Assembly (NCBI GenBank): GCA_021234155.1
Contig: JAJEKV010000093.1
Coordinates: 250,001 to 314,000 of the forward strand
Direction of reading: 5' to 3'
Source: Isoetes taiwanensis
Taxonomy: Eukaryota > Streptophyta > Lycopodiopsida > Isoetales > Isoetaceae
Length of the DNA: 64,000 nucleotides
A program made the translations under genes and the position numbers. Numbering within the stretch: the stretch's first letter is position 1; every line of letters starts with the position of its first letter. Under the pieces are notes generated by a model. That model worked only from the letters and a program-made list of their open reading frames with translations. It was not told where the DNA came from and ran no database searches. Positions 1-10,837 of the stretch are shown here, piece after piece.

Positions 1-2
1 TA

Positions 3-245
3 TTGGTGGGAAAGATGAAGGATCGAGAATGCGGCGTTCTATGGTTAGTAAAGAATTTTGAATGTACAATGATGAATATTGAAGAGGAATCGAGTGTGAG
101 GTTGCGAGAGGTGTGTTCTTTAGCTGAAATTAATGGGCTCTTGGATACATATGGAGGGCATCTTGAAAGTGGTGCTGATGGTATAGAACAATATCAACGG
201 GATATTGATAACCGAGCAAAACAAATCGTGGTCCTCTCGAGATAG
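3..245 (+). CDS. Unrecognised partial ORF at window edge
   Basis: An open frame enters from the left edge and stops at 243-245. The residues (…MNIEEESSVRLREVCSLAEI…) are charged and mostly helical in composition, without low complexity, so this could be the tail of an exon. I recognise no domain. It precedes the DUF7869 transposon gene by about 800 bases and could be an upstream exon of it, but nothing in the sequence proves the link. Confidence 0.2.
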   Translation: MVGKMKDRECGVLWLVKNFECTMMNIEEESSVRLREVCSLAEINGLLDTYGGHLESGADGIEQYQRDIDNRAKQIVVLSR

Positions 246-1050
246 AAGCTACCTCACACACACCTCGTGCTTGTTCCATGGCCAATTTTGTTGAGTGGAC
301 CATCGACAATGGAAAACGCTTTTTGTGGTATCACGAATGGCAACTTCGATTACTTTGGTTCTCCTAATTCAACCAAAGATGGGCATGGTAAATAGAAATG
401 GCGAAGTTTGATCGGCCCATCTGAAAATCCTACAACATCTACATCGAATCGTAAATACATTAAAAGAGCATGTTTTGTAAATAGAGCATATAAAGGTCAT
501 GGAGCAGTCATCAGTTGTGAAAGTTTCACCGCATGCAAAGCCCTTGTTTGCTCGTGGTTTTCTGGATAAGTCTTCAAATGGCAAATCACCGACAGTAAAC
601 TTGAAAAAGGGATCAAGAGTTCTCCCTATCGCCCATGAATAGTTCTGCAAGGCCAGCAGGATCTTGGATTAAACCAGGATTTCTAGACGTTCAATGGTTC
701 CCTTAAAACTGCCCTCCTCCACAGCCAACATATAGCCGAACGATTGAATCAATCCACCTCGCGGGCATGCTTTCCAAGTTGGAGCCTTTGCTACATGCCA
801 AATCCGGAACCCTAATATTAACCTAATATTAACCTATATTTGAAACCTAAACTAAAAAAACATGCAAACAATAAAAGCCCCACAACCACACGATTTTGCC
901 TCTTCTTTAAAATCAATGGCTAATAAATGGGTGCACTCTAGAAATACCGTTTAGTACGTCCACGTGAATACGCCCGTGAAATCATATGAAAACCATGCCA
1001 AAAAGCGTATAAAATCACAAAAAAAACCCCCTGTTATAATGCTACATATT
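246..1050. other. No confident gene
   Basis: Short open frames occur in several phases but none is sustained or recognised. The direct repeat taatattaacc near 811-835 is the only local structure seen. It may hold decayed upstream exons of the DUF7869 gene. Confidence 0.4.
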
Positions 1051-1052
1051 GG

Positions 1053-1242
1053 ATGTGGAGGACCTTATCTGCAATGGAACCTAATAACTATCTATGTATT
1101 ATACATGATAAAATGGACCAACAGAAGACTTGTCTTCCACAATTCAAGTACGTTCCTAAGTCATGTGGAAGATCATACCCTTTGCAGATTTCAATGACTG
1201 GGGCAATATTGCATGGGCAGTCTCAGACCTATTATGGCCATT
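1053..1242 (+). pseudogene. DUF7869 transposon protein, 5' segment before CACTA insertion
   Basis: The frame reads CIIHDKMDQQKTCLP…MTGAILHGQ…YYGH. The DKMDxxKTxLP block and the later HG step are typical of the RNase H-like DUF7869 family found in plant and animal transposons. The frame is cut at 1242 by the CACTA element. If that element and one copy of its ATT duplication are removed, it continues as YGHFSLELWSDGPDFHIG at 7470 with no shift. The gene was therefore open here when the CACTA element arrived. Confidence 0.7.
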
Positions 1243-1273
1243 CACTACAAGGGAAGGGGTCTATTAGTGTCAT
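1243..1273 (+). repeat. CACTA left terminal inverted repeat
   Basis: Pairs with 7439-7469 over 31 bases with two mismatches. It begins with the canonical CACTA pentamer and abuts the ATT target duplication. Confidence 0.93.
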
Positions 1274-1339
1274 TGGTTGTGTCGATATTTGGCCTAAAAT
1301 GGCAACTCGAATTTTTTTAATAACTGTTGCTATGGGTGA

Positions 1340-2010
1340 GGCAACCCGGTGACACAAATGTGGCAATGAGAATGCCATATATAATGTCAGCACATTTGTC
1401 ACTTATAACATCAGTGTCAATGCCACCTTTAACGTCAATCATAGTGTCAGAACTTTTGTCACCTACAATGCCACCTTTAACGTCAAGTATAGTGTCAGAA
1501 CTTTTGTCACCTATAATGTCAGTGGCTATGTTGCTTATATCAAACATAGTGTCACCTATAAGGCCAGCTATAACGTCAAGCATAATGCCACCATTAACAT
1601 CATTGGTGAAGTCATCTATAGAGTCACTTATCGCATCATCTATAGTTCCACTTATAACTTCACATATAAGGTCGCTAATAACACCACTCATAATGCTAAT
1701 ATTTTTGTCATAGATTATGTCAAACCTACTGTCACCTCCAATAGCAACTTTGAGGACACTTATAAAGGCATAAATCATGGCATCTATTTCGTCAATACCA
1801 ATGTCACCTACATTGCCAATATCAATGTCATTTATTTTCTCATCTATATTGTCAATGATAATGTCATTTCTTGATCCATTGTTGCCATGCGTAGTGGCAC
1901 TTATTAGGCCAGCAATTGGAACAATATTAATACCACGTATTGTGTCATTTCTATCATTGCATAATGTAGATATCATTGTTTATGTCATGCTTAAGATCAT
2001 AGATAGCGCC
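1340..2010 (+). repeat. CACTA left subterminal repeat array
   Basis: Roughly 20-30-base degenerate units resembling gtcacctataatgtcagtgg are repeated many times. The same units appear in inverted sense near the right end. The long open frames on both strands here (128 and 219 residues) are by-products of this repeat. Such arrays are the usual transposase-binding region of CACTA elements. Confidence 0.75.
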
Positions 2011-2504
2011 ATCTAGAGCCTATTATGCTTTAATGAATCATTTGGAACGAGTGACCATTCAATTGGTTTCGACATTAAACAATGGATTCTGTAATACAAC
2101 CTTATAAAGTAACTTAGCCAGATGCATAAATTCAACCATGGCTTTGTAATGTTTTTGTGATACAAGGCTACGAGAACTCTTAGTAAAGCACGTATGGTAT
2201 TTGGCAAAAAGGCATGCTTCAATTTCTGCCCACCTCGAGACTTCAAACAGGACCCCTGATTGCCAGAAGCTTTATGCATAGTGAAAAGGTGAGATGTGTG
2301 GCGCTGCTACTTTAAGGGCGAATATGACATTGAACCTTGATAGTATTTCTTTGAAAGTCTTGTTGTTCCTCAACACAATGCCCAGATCTGCATCTTCAGC
2401 AGTACATTTGAGCGCCTTGAACATGGGAGTTGCTTTCTCTCTTCTCAGAAGGTCCTCCATATAAGTGCATGCAATAATTAAAAAAAGGCCCTTGTTTTCT
2501 TTGC

Positions 2505-2668
2505 CTACTCTTCGTACATTGCTCCCTGATCCTCAATAACATGTCCGTTGAGATGCATATTTCTGCTGCCTTCTGGCAATAATTTTTTTCCAGCTTCAGG
2601 AGATACAACTAGAACCATGCCTATGCCCATGTTAAATGTCCGTCTCAATGCTGGCTTGACAAAACTAC
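2505..2668 (-). pseudogene. PUR5: Captured last exon of AIR synthase (PUR5/PurM-type)
   Basis: On the minus strand a splice acceptor (ttgcag at 2669) is followed by a frame reading LRRTFNMGIGMVLVVSPEAG and ending in TAG at 2505-2507. RTFNMGIGMV(L/M)VVSPE is characteristic of the C-terminal domain of phosphoribosylformylglycinamidine cyclo-ligase, the plastid enzyme of purine synthesis. About 50 residues are present, agreeing with the end of that protein. No other PUR5 exon was recognised. Its position inside the CACTA element points to gene capture. Read from the acceptor in the exon's frame there is an early TAG, so the exon is probably not used as it stands. Confidence 0.75.
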
Positions 2669-2669
2669 C

Positions 2670-5300
2670 TGCAATGGCATGCAAGCATGGTGTTAAGAGA
2701 CGTGAGGCAGTGAGTGACGAGAATACCGAACCTGGAGATCATTTTGACACTTGTCGTGTTTATATCATCTTAAAAAGATCCTCGAAGGCTAATTTGTAAT
2801 ACCAACAACCTGATAAAAGTAGCAGCCTAGCTGGAGCAAAATATTACATTTGTCTACACATTTGAAGCTGCTGGGCTCCATTTATCTAGACATTTGGATC
2901 TGGGAATGGACAGATAAGTTGGGCAAACACTATGAATGTAGCAAAGCTAAAGAGTAATACTATCTCAAAGATAGCAAATACACCGTCTTCAAAGACCTAT
3001 AATAGGACCCAAACATTCAAAAATATGCCAATTTGAAAAAAGCCACATTCAATTGAAAAGAAGAAAATACTGCTTCAGAAAAAAATGATTCTAGGTTAAA
3101 GCTTACCTATGCTTGCTGTTGTTGTCAAATCTGGAAATAACCCTAGAACTAGAAGCTCAGAAGCTTGGTCGGTTGTGCTGATAAATCCTGATAAAGAATG
3201 CTCTTTCATTAATCAAAGCATTGAGATAGAAAAATGCATTCAAGCTTAAACTTACAACAGATCCGTTAGACAACACCTGCTATTACTTGTGCATCGAACC
3301 CAATGCTTATTTAGGAAACTCCAGAGAAGACCAAAGGAGCTAATGGCAAATCTTAAATCACAGGAGCTCATGAACCGATCAATATGGCTATTTGATGATA
3401 TAGGAGGCACCAAATCGGCTTCAGAACAGGTGAATCGGCATCTCCACGTTGCAGTCGACTCCGGCAAACCAACCCTAAACAAAAATTCTTCTTTTTTACG
3501 AAAAATGGCTCCTATTGCCAAACTAAAAATCTTATCAATAAAAACCAACATAAATATGCCATGTAGACATTTTAGGCACCCATCCTATCACATTTAGGGT
3601 GCCCAAAGTCCAGTCAGCATTTTGGCACCCTACTATTTTTGGACGGGCGATATACCGGCTGTCCAAACTTTTGGCAGACGATCACATCAACTCAATTTTC
3701 AGGTGGATCTCTTCTTGACTAGTGCTTTAAACTTTAGTCTTCTATCTAGAAGGAGCTGCACTTCCTGAACATCCAAAAGTATAACTCTTTCCGCATGTTC
3801 TCTAGCTTTTTATTCTTTTCCTTAGTAACAGTTCCTCCATCACTAGCTATTGCATCTAGATGTGAAGGACACAGCGAACCTCAGAATGCGCAAGCTTACG
3901 ATCGTGCTCTTCTTCTGCTTGACCTTGTGATATTGTTACAACCATTTTTTCTAATAGAATTATCAAGCCTTAAATCATGAGTCTTCTCTTTATCACAATC
4001 CAACGGTTACACAGCATTTAAATCAAACATAAGTTATACTGAGGAACTTAGGGTAGATGGATGATATCTAGAAGATTATCAGGATAATCTTTCAAATCTT
4101 CTCCATATTTGAATCCAACTGTTATTACTGTTATTTTATTGCGACATCTTCCAAATCTTCTCCACGTTCGAATCCAACTGTTATAATACTACCACGTCTT
4201 CTCCAACCATTACGTCCATCCATTTTTCCTGTTTTCTATGTTTAGGATGTTTCCTCTATTTCGCAAATCCATGTCGGCTCTTCAGCTCGGCCCTGCAACT
4301 TCCTGCTCTAGCCAAATCTGGCCTCAAGTTTGAACGATTTGATAAATTCTACCAGAGGCTTCTGTCTCTATTTGTTTGACACAGTTTATCCCCTGATTAT
4401 GCAATGTTTAAAGATTCTCGGATCCGGTATTTTGCAAAGATTGTCGGTAAGGAAAGATGTGGTAATTTACTTTGACAGCAAGGCCTTCTGATATGCAATT
4501 GAAGAAATTTTGTAGGATTTTCTCCATTTTCAAGTTGTTTGTTGTGCCCAAATTTTTGTTGTTTGTTTCAAGTCAAAAGCAGAAGAAATAGTCGTGCAAA
4601 CGTGACCTTGAAACTAAATAACTAAAATTATGGTTTTGAATATGCATATTACTGGAATCAAGAAAATTGTTTGTGCTCCAAACTTCGGTACTGAATTGAT
4701 CCAATTCGCATGTCACTTCATACATGCACCAGATGGCTAAAGTTGCACCAGATGCTATGGTCACTCGACATCAAGCAGACCTGTTGAGATTTGGTAGCGT
4801 CGGATGGATCATCTTCTCCGGTAATCTGCTTGCCAGTGCAAAATTTACTCAAAGCCATCGGATAACCCATTCAAAACAGAGTCACAAAACAGAGCCACAA
4901 GAGCTGATTTTGACACAAAAAACTTTATCTCTATTTAATCTTTGTCTTTCTTGAAACAAAAGACCCAGCTTTGGCATTCAATCTTTGGAAGTTTTTGAAA
5001 GCTCTATAATTCTGAATCATATCAGGAACCTTTAGGTTTGACCCATTAGAAGGTCCATTCTATAATCACATCAAGTATTTCTGGAATCGATTGCTAAACA
5101 TCAGAAAAAATAGTAGAGAAGCAATGCTTGGACATCATGACCCCAGTGCTTGCAATCGACGCCATTTAGAACCTACAGCGGCTAGATTCGTACTCCATAT
5201 AATCTTCAAAACAGACCATATTTAAGTCTTTGTTGATGCTACCAGAATGTCCAGAGCAGCAAAAGGAATGAAACTCGGTTATGCCAGATCGCCCAAATGT
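2670..5300. other. CACTA interior without recognisable genes
   Basis: AT-rich sequence with short unrelated open frames on both strands. A frame at 4271 begins MSALQLGPATSCSSQ and stops after about 20 codons. No transposase (TNPD/TNP2-like) motif was found. Intron remains of the captured PUR5 gene may lie just upstream of 2668. Confidence 0.4.
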
Positions 5301-5309
5301 AATACCTAA

Positions 5310-6392
5310 TTCTTGCACTGCGACTCGCATGAAACCAACAAAACGCCCGTAGATAGGCTTCTCATTCATCTCAGCAGATTTTCTACAATGGTGGACAGTG
5401 GATAGCCGCACACATGCGAACTACCCACGAAAAATAAAGGGAAAATCCAATTATATCATTTGGACCCCAAAACAAATACAATGCTAATAGATGAATGGCT
5501 GATGTACCTGCCGAAAGCTTATCACCGGGATTAAAAAACCCCGCCCTTTTGGGTTTTCGAGGAAAAACCCTAGTGATAAGCCTTCGGCAAGGGGCTTAGA
5601 CAAGCGTAAGGCATAGAATCGCTCCCAAAACCCGCGCATGAAGAAGTCAAAGCGGATGGCGCCGTCAACCGTACACCGCACATCACCAACAACAAACGCG
5701 AAACATACCAAAGAATAGCATCACCCGATTAGGGGGAAAAAAGCATCACCCACGGGTGGAAAAACATGATAAACAGAACTTGTACAAAATATAATAAACA
5801 AAGAAGGGGGAGGGTGGGTTCAAAGAGAATAAGGTATCTTTGAGAGAAGAGGAAGCGCCGATGAAAGCGTCGATGAAGAACTCGCAATAAGTAGCAAACG
5901 CCCAACCGATGAGCGGCCTCAAGCGCGATGCGATGCATGCATGCGACGCATGCAATGCATGCATGCTTTCGTCGAAACAAGAATCTTGGGTCGCCACGCG
6001 AATCGGCGACATTCTTACTGCTGCGACTCGCATGAAACCAACAAAGCGCCCGAATACCAAAGGACTTCCTTAACAAACTAGGATCGAGGGCGAAGGTCAC
6101 GGGATGAAGGCTAAAGGCGGAAAGGACAGCAGGAAAAGCAACGCCAAATTGGCCAAACCGGCAGGGAAGAAGCCCCTCCCTGTAACCGGAAACAAATCAA
6201 AAGAGAATAAGGTACTGCTGAGAGAAGAGGAAGCGCCGATGAAACGTCGATGAAGAACTCTGCAATAAGTAGCAAACGCCCAACCTGATGAACGGCCTCA
6301 AACGCATGCGATGCATGCATGCGACGCATGCAATGCATGCATGCTCGTCTTGAGCAAGAATGCCGATTCGCTACGCGAATCGACGACATTAG
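5310..6392 (-). repeat. 1.1-kb dispersed repeat, copy A (reverse of copy B at 33.04-34.11 kb)
   Basis: Read on the minus strand, this matches 33040-34110 through most of its length, including a 79-base segment that is identical (5510-5588 versus 33824-33902). Both copies contain an internal partial tandem duplication of about 350 bases. Here the repeats around 5880-6020 and 6235-6390 share gcaataagtagcaaacgccc and gcatgcatgcgacgcatgca. It carries no coding capacity that I trust. It could be a short non-autonomous retroelement or an LTR-derived unit. Confidence 0.75.
5510..5588 (-). other. Three-stem fold, copy A
   Basis: A 16-base outer stem (gccgaaggcttatcac with gtgataagctttcggc, one G-T pair) encloses an inner hairpin gggtttttcctcgaaaaccc and a third small stem around cggg…cccg. 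It is identical in copy B and recognisable with a different outer stem at 27811-27875. Confidence 0.6.
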
Positions 6393-6829
6393 TGGTAATA
6401 TCCTCCGATCCTCCCATTTTTGCTTAAACCGATGAGCCTAAAAAAATTGTCAATCCTTGGTTTATTCTCAAAAACCACAAATCCGAGAGAGGTTGAAACT
6501 TTTGCAGCTGTAGAGAGAGGGAGGATCCAACCAGATCTCTTACAGCCATAGTAGCTTAGCAAGCAGCAGAATGGCTATGGCATCGGAGCATCATGACGTC
6601 ACACAGTGAATTCCTTTAGTTTTTTATTTTTTTCATTTTTTGAGGACACGTATTGGCCTCACGCTTTTTGTTGGGACGGAAATATTAGCTTTCAAACAAA
6701 ATGAAACTGCCTTATATATATTATGACAAGAACATTACTTGTGATGTTGAAGCAAAGAAGATTGTGTACTATGAATGGTACAATAAGCAATAAAGATAAG
6801 ATAGCTTGTCCAAAATGTTGCATCTTCAT

Positions 6830-7430
6830 TCATATTATCAATATTAACACCTGTAATATCACTATATGAACTGACATAAGTTTGACACAACTACTGGGGC
6901 AATATTTAACAATATTGATGATGCTACGAGTAACACCTACTATGGCATATACTATGGCCACACAAACAATGACGAAATTCGTGACACTAAAGGTGCTATT
7001 ATAATTGATGCTAATACCACCACCTATAAAGTCACTAGTGGGCATTGACACAAGTATTGATGTTATACGTGTAACAACTACTGACACTATACTTGATGCT
7101 AATAGCAACACCTATAACATCACTAATGGCCACTCACAGTAATACTGATGTTATACGTGTAACAACCACTGACACTATATTTGATGCTAATAACAACACC
7201 TATAACATCACTAGTGGGCACCATTAACGACGACGATGCTATATGTGTAACAATTGGTGACGCTATAATTGGTGCTACTAGCAACATCTATAGTGTTAGA
7301 GCAAAGTTACTGACACTATTGGTGACACAAAGAGTGAGGCTATAAGTGACATAAAATGTGGCACCAGTAGCATCACTTTTGTAAAAATGTCACCAATAAG
7401 GTCATAAGTACATTTTCTAATGTTCTGGTG
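6830..7430 (-). repeat. CACTA right subterminal repeat array
   Basis: Units such as cactgacactatatttgatg and cacctataacatcactagtg repeat in degenerate form. They are the inverse of the left array, as expected for CACTA ends. Confidence 0.75.
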
Positions 7431-7438
7431 ACGTTTTG

Positions 7439-7469
7439 ATGACACTAATTGACCCCTTCTCTTGTAGTG
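7439..7469 (-). repeat. CACTA right terminal inverted repeat
   Basis: Ends …cttgtagtg at 7469 and is followed directly by the second ATT. It is the inverse partner of 1243-1273. Confidence 0.93.
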
Positions 7470-8915
7470 ATTTCAGTTTAGAGTTGTGGAGTGATGGTCC
7501 AGATTTTCACATTGGGAGTATTATGAGGTGTTTAAGAAACTATGAGAAGGGTTACAATGGTCACCTACAGGATCCTACAGCTAGCCAGGCACTACATAGT
7601 GCATTGTTGGATGGAACCCCTAATAGTATTGAAAAGTTTAGCAAGGCAAGATTTAGGAGGAATGGACCTAGTGAACATGTTGGAGCTTCAACATCTCGTG
7701 CTAAACCTCGAGATCCGCCTTGTAAAAGCTCCTCTTGCAACTAGATAATTGTCTTTGGTCAAAATAAGAACAGGTGGATGTTTTCTTTTCCTATCCTACT
7801 TAACTTACGGTGTGGGTATTTTTTGAAAGAGTCAATTTGGGGTTCCTAATGCCCGGACATACTCATGAGGATGTGGATGCATTGTTTGGAAAATATAGTC
7901 ATGTATTGAGGCAATGAGTTACCAACTTTCCAGGGCTATTGGAAATATTTCATGGATGTACAAATCCATCTCCTATAGGATCTATCATAGAAGAAGTGCC
8001 TGATTGGAAGAGTTTTGTGGATGGTTATGCTCTCGACATGGAAGGTCATTCTAGACCTCTTCAATTCACTTTTGGGTGAGAGAAGGGATTCCAATCATGC
8101 AATGGAAAATGAGACCTTGAGGAGGAGAAGTGGAGAGGTGGGGCAGAAATTTGGCACAGGGGATGCAAATGGCAAGCCTATGATACCTCCTGGTCAACCA
8201 AAAGCTCTAAAACCAAGCGAAGAAGTCAAGCAATTGGGATTGACTAAGGATGGCATCAATGACTACATCAAGCATTGGCAAACTAATTGGATGAGACTAA
8301 TCGTGCATTGATAGATTATTGGAAGAAGGTGATCAACTTGTTGGATGAGGTAGACACATCCCGGAAGATTTGAAAGAAGGGTGGTTCCCTAAAAGTAAGT
8401 GGAAAACATTAGGTGGTGCCGACGAAGATGATGGTACTATTAGTAGCATTGTGAAGGCATATGCTCCTCCTCAATCGATAAACACTATGTTGGTCCTAAG
8501 AAGGATAGGCCAAAATATTTAGGCATGGATTGTTATGAACCTTCTCTCGGCGTGGAGTGCCACCAATTTGTAGTAGTAAAACCAGTGAGATCTAGAGACC
8601 TATCCAGTGTGGTTGGGATACACTATCTCGGATATTTGCAAAGAAGAAGGTGATGTTAACTTCAATAAGGTGCGCGTGGAATGGTGGTGTCTAGTACATC
8701 AGTTGAGTAATGTCACCGATAAAGAAAGATATTCAGATTGTTGGACAAAGAGGTGGAGGAGAAATCCAAGTGATCCTGATCTTTGGCTAGACATTGAAAC
8801 CGTATTGTACTCGTGGACTCCAAAAACTATTCCTAGTAAAACAACGAGAGTTACAATACCGCAGGATGTAAGGAATAAGGTTCTCATATCCTTGGGGATG
8901 CTAGTGGAAAAATGA
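7470..8915 (+). pseudogene. DUF7869 transposon protein, 3' segment
   Basis: The open frame continues with SLELWSDGPDFHIGS, then across frameshifts shows LDNC, NKNRWMFSFPILL and FLMPGHTHEDVDALFG. The order LDNC…NKN…GHTHEDVD is the signature of the DUF7869 core. The C-terminal part reads GKPMIPPGQPKALK and WLGYTISDICKEEGDVNFNK, and ends PQDVRNKVLISLG before a stop at 8915. At least three frame breaks and stops make it non-functional. The C-terminal half is paralogous to 57550-58400. A stop plus TAATAAA-like sequence at 8945 may mark the original transcript end. Confidence 0.75.
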
Positions 8916-9221
8916 AAAACAGTTACTATGTATCTTTTCTACAGTTAATAAAAGTTGTGTACTACTTGAGTTTCATGATATATGATTTTGTAATTTGAAG
9001 TTAAGGTGTGAATTTATATTCCCGTGTGTGATTATATGTTAACGTCTATTCTAGTCTAAGGGCAACAAAGTTACTGAAAAAGTGAATTTAACAAAGTTAC
9101 TAAAAAAGTGCAATATAAAATTTATCCCAAAATTAAGACATAATCCCAATTTAATTGAATGATGGTTACATTCTTTATTCTAGCCAACAATCAAACAACC
9201 ACCCTTGCAAATTGAAGCAAA
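8916..9221. other. 3' flank of the DUF7869 gene, within a Helitron 3' region
   Basis: AT-rich, with a short tandem repeat (aacaaagttactgaaaaagtg, repeated at about 9065 and 9092). No gene is seen. Confidence 0.4.
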
Positions 9222-9249
9222 GCCCGGCAACGCCGGGCACCATAACTAG
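9222..9249 (+). mobile_element. Helitron 3' terminus
   Basis: A perfect 7-base hairpin GCCCGGC-AAC-GCCGGGC at 9222-9238 is followed seven bases later by CTAG (9246-9249) and then T. Helitrons end in a GC hairpin a few bases before CTRR and insert between A and T. The same hairpin recurs at 24798-24827. The 5' TC end was not identified. Confidence 0.82.
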
Positions 9250-10016
9250 TGTTGTATTGTATTTTTTTTTTTTAGAAATAGAAGCCCGTTGAAGCATTCC
9301 AGATGGATTTCTTTGTACCTTTCCTTTTCTCATCTTTGTTGAGCTGCATTTCATATAAATATGCAATAACTTGCTCAAGCTTTTATTGCTTAATGTGTTG
9401 GCAGATTGTGGGATGCATAACTTTAACAGGCGCTTGTAAGGGCTGCTACCATATTTTTTGCTTTTTGAAATGGTTCTTTTGGGTACCCAAATTGCTCAAA
9501 AGAAAACCTCCACACTTCTGAAATGGTTAAGGGAAGACAAACATTATTCTGATTTTCTAATATCATGTCTCTCTGCGTTCACATGCTTCAAACAGAGTCT
9601 AGATGGTTGTCTTTGAGATTAATGGAGTACCTGCTGTGACAATGAACAATAACCATCATCTAATTTTCTCAACAGATGCTTTCTGACATAATGGTTGGGA
9701 TGTATATGTATCCACAACAATCTGTGAAGAAACTCTGGGTTGTCACACCACTGGATGGTGGAAATATCTGTGAGGTTAGAGAGATTTTTCAAAAAGGCAG
9801 GAATTGTTCTGGTAGTGGTGTTTGGAAATTTTTTGGTTGTAGATACTGTGATTGTTCTGGTGAACCATTACTTATGTCTTATAACGGCCGTATTTGAGAA
9901 AATAATTGTTGGATGGTAATCATGCAGCTAAGATTAGAGGAATTCTGTTAAGAGCCCTTAGTGAAACCACAATTTCTTTTTGCATAAAATGCTTAACCAC
10001 TTTCCTATTATTGCAG
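9250..10016. other. No confident gene; possible SEH1 intron
   Basis: Short frames only. Because SEH1 exons follow directly, this may be upstream intron sequence of that pseudogene into which the Helitron inserted. Confidence 0.3.
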
Positions 10017-10541
10017 GCAGAGTTTTCAAATGTGATGAATGCAATAGAGAAAATAGAAAAATGTCAGTGTTCTGTAGCGTCAATCTCATGGAAGCCTTCA
10101 GTTGGTCCACTTCAATAACCTATTTTTGCTTTCGGATATTGTGCAGATGCTTCAAAGTTCTCAATTGTTAAGGTGTCTCCAGCATCTATTCTGCACATTT
10201 TGAAGTTCTCTAATTTTTTGTTTCATATGGTTTTATGCTTTTTAAATTTCTTTTTGCCAATTCCATCTTCTCGTCAATATGCATTGGACAATAATAGGTC
10301 GGGGAGTTCTTGGAGGCACAACGCCATTGATATCCATTTGCTGAATTAGTCACATCTAGTGAGAAAGTTGGAGACATGCATGCTGTTTCTTGGGCACCAA
10401 ACATTGACAGGTCTCTTTTCTTGAATCTTTCGTTACGTTTTATCTGTTATCTGAAGCATGCTTTTTATTTACCATATACACTTGACCAGGCTGTATGAGA
10501 TGATAGTGGTCACCGGCAGTATGATAAGTATATGGCATTAG
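10017..10541 (+). pseudogene. SEH1: SEH1-like nucleoporin pseudogene, three exons
   Basis: Exon 1 (10017-10172, acceptor ttgcag, donor gtgtct) reads AEFSNVMNAIEKIEKCQCSV then ASISWKP…FAFGY…SKFSIVK. Exon 2 (10298-10410) reads VGEF…PFAELVTSSEKVGDM then HAVSWAPNIDR with donor gtctct. Exon 3 (10490-10538, acceptor gaccag) reads LYEMIVVTGSMISIWH. The order and the block SWAPNI.R.YE.I.V…ISIWH match the WD40 protein SEH1, a scaffold nucleoporin (NUP107-160 complex) also found in GATOR2-type complexes. Intron phases agree across both joins. Exon 1 has one in-frame TAA, exon 2 has one stop, and exon 3 ends in TAG. Earlier and later WD repeats were not found, so it is a fragment. Confidence 0.75.
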
Positions 10542-10560
10542 TAATTTCCAAGAAAATATC

Positions 10561-10700
10561 TGCTAAGTGTGTTGCCGAGTTCTTCCTGCTTGCATTTCAT
10601 CTTGCAGTTCAATGGCATTTGGAATCACAAGGAATAAAATTTGCTAAGTGTGTTGCCAGAGTTCTTCCTACTTGCAAGTCATCTTGCAGTTCAATGATAA
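10561..10700 (+). repeat. 81-base tandem duplication
   Basis: The block tgctaagtgtgttgcc…cttgcagttcaatg occurs at 10561-10614 and again at about 10642-10697 with a few differences. Confidence 0.8.
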
Positions 10701-10837
10701 TTTTGTATCATGCATGATTCTATTTCCTTTGAACAAGAAATAAAGGTCATTGATCCATGGTCTAAAACGAGGATGACTTGCTACTGCAAAAGCGAGGGAT
10801 CTTGGCGCTATGAGGGAGCGCTTCTTGGAATAGAAGG

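Larger units (their letters stand above)
1243..7469. mobile_element. CACTA (En/Spm-type) DNA transposon, non-autonomous, 6.2 kb
   Basis: The left end starts CACTACAAGGGAAGGGGTC and the right end, read on the minus strand, starts CACTACAAGAGAAGGGGTC. The match runs over 31 bases with two differences. ATT flanks both sides (1240-1242 and 7470-7472), the 3-bp duplication expected of CACTA elements. Degenerate subterminal repeats lie inside both ends in opposite orientation. No transposase ORF is visible. The cargo includes an AIR-synthase exon (2505-2668, minus) and copy A of a 1.1-kb repeat. It sits precisely inside a DUF7869 ORF. Confidence 0.93.

Noticed and set aside
1317-1976. 219-codon minus-strand ORF rich in Ile, Asp and Gly
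   Set aside because: It is a translation of the CACTA subterminal repeat array and mirrors the repeat period.
6240-6330. Possible hammerhead ribozyme (cctgatgaacggcctcaaac) in the 1.1-kb repeat
   Set aside because: The CTGATGA is not followed by a proper stem II and GAAA, and the paralogous copy at 5910 lacks CTGATGA.
9676-9897. Upstream SEH1 exon
   Set aside because: The frame shows no WD40 or SEH1-like sequence.
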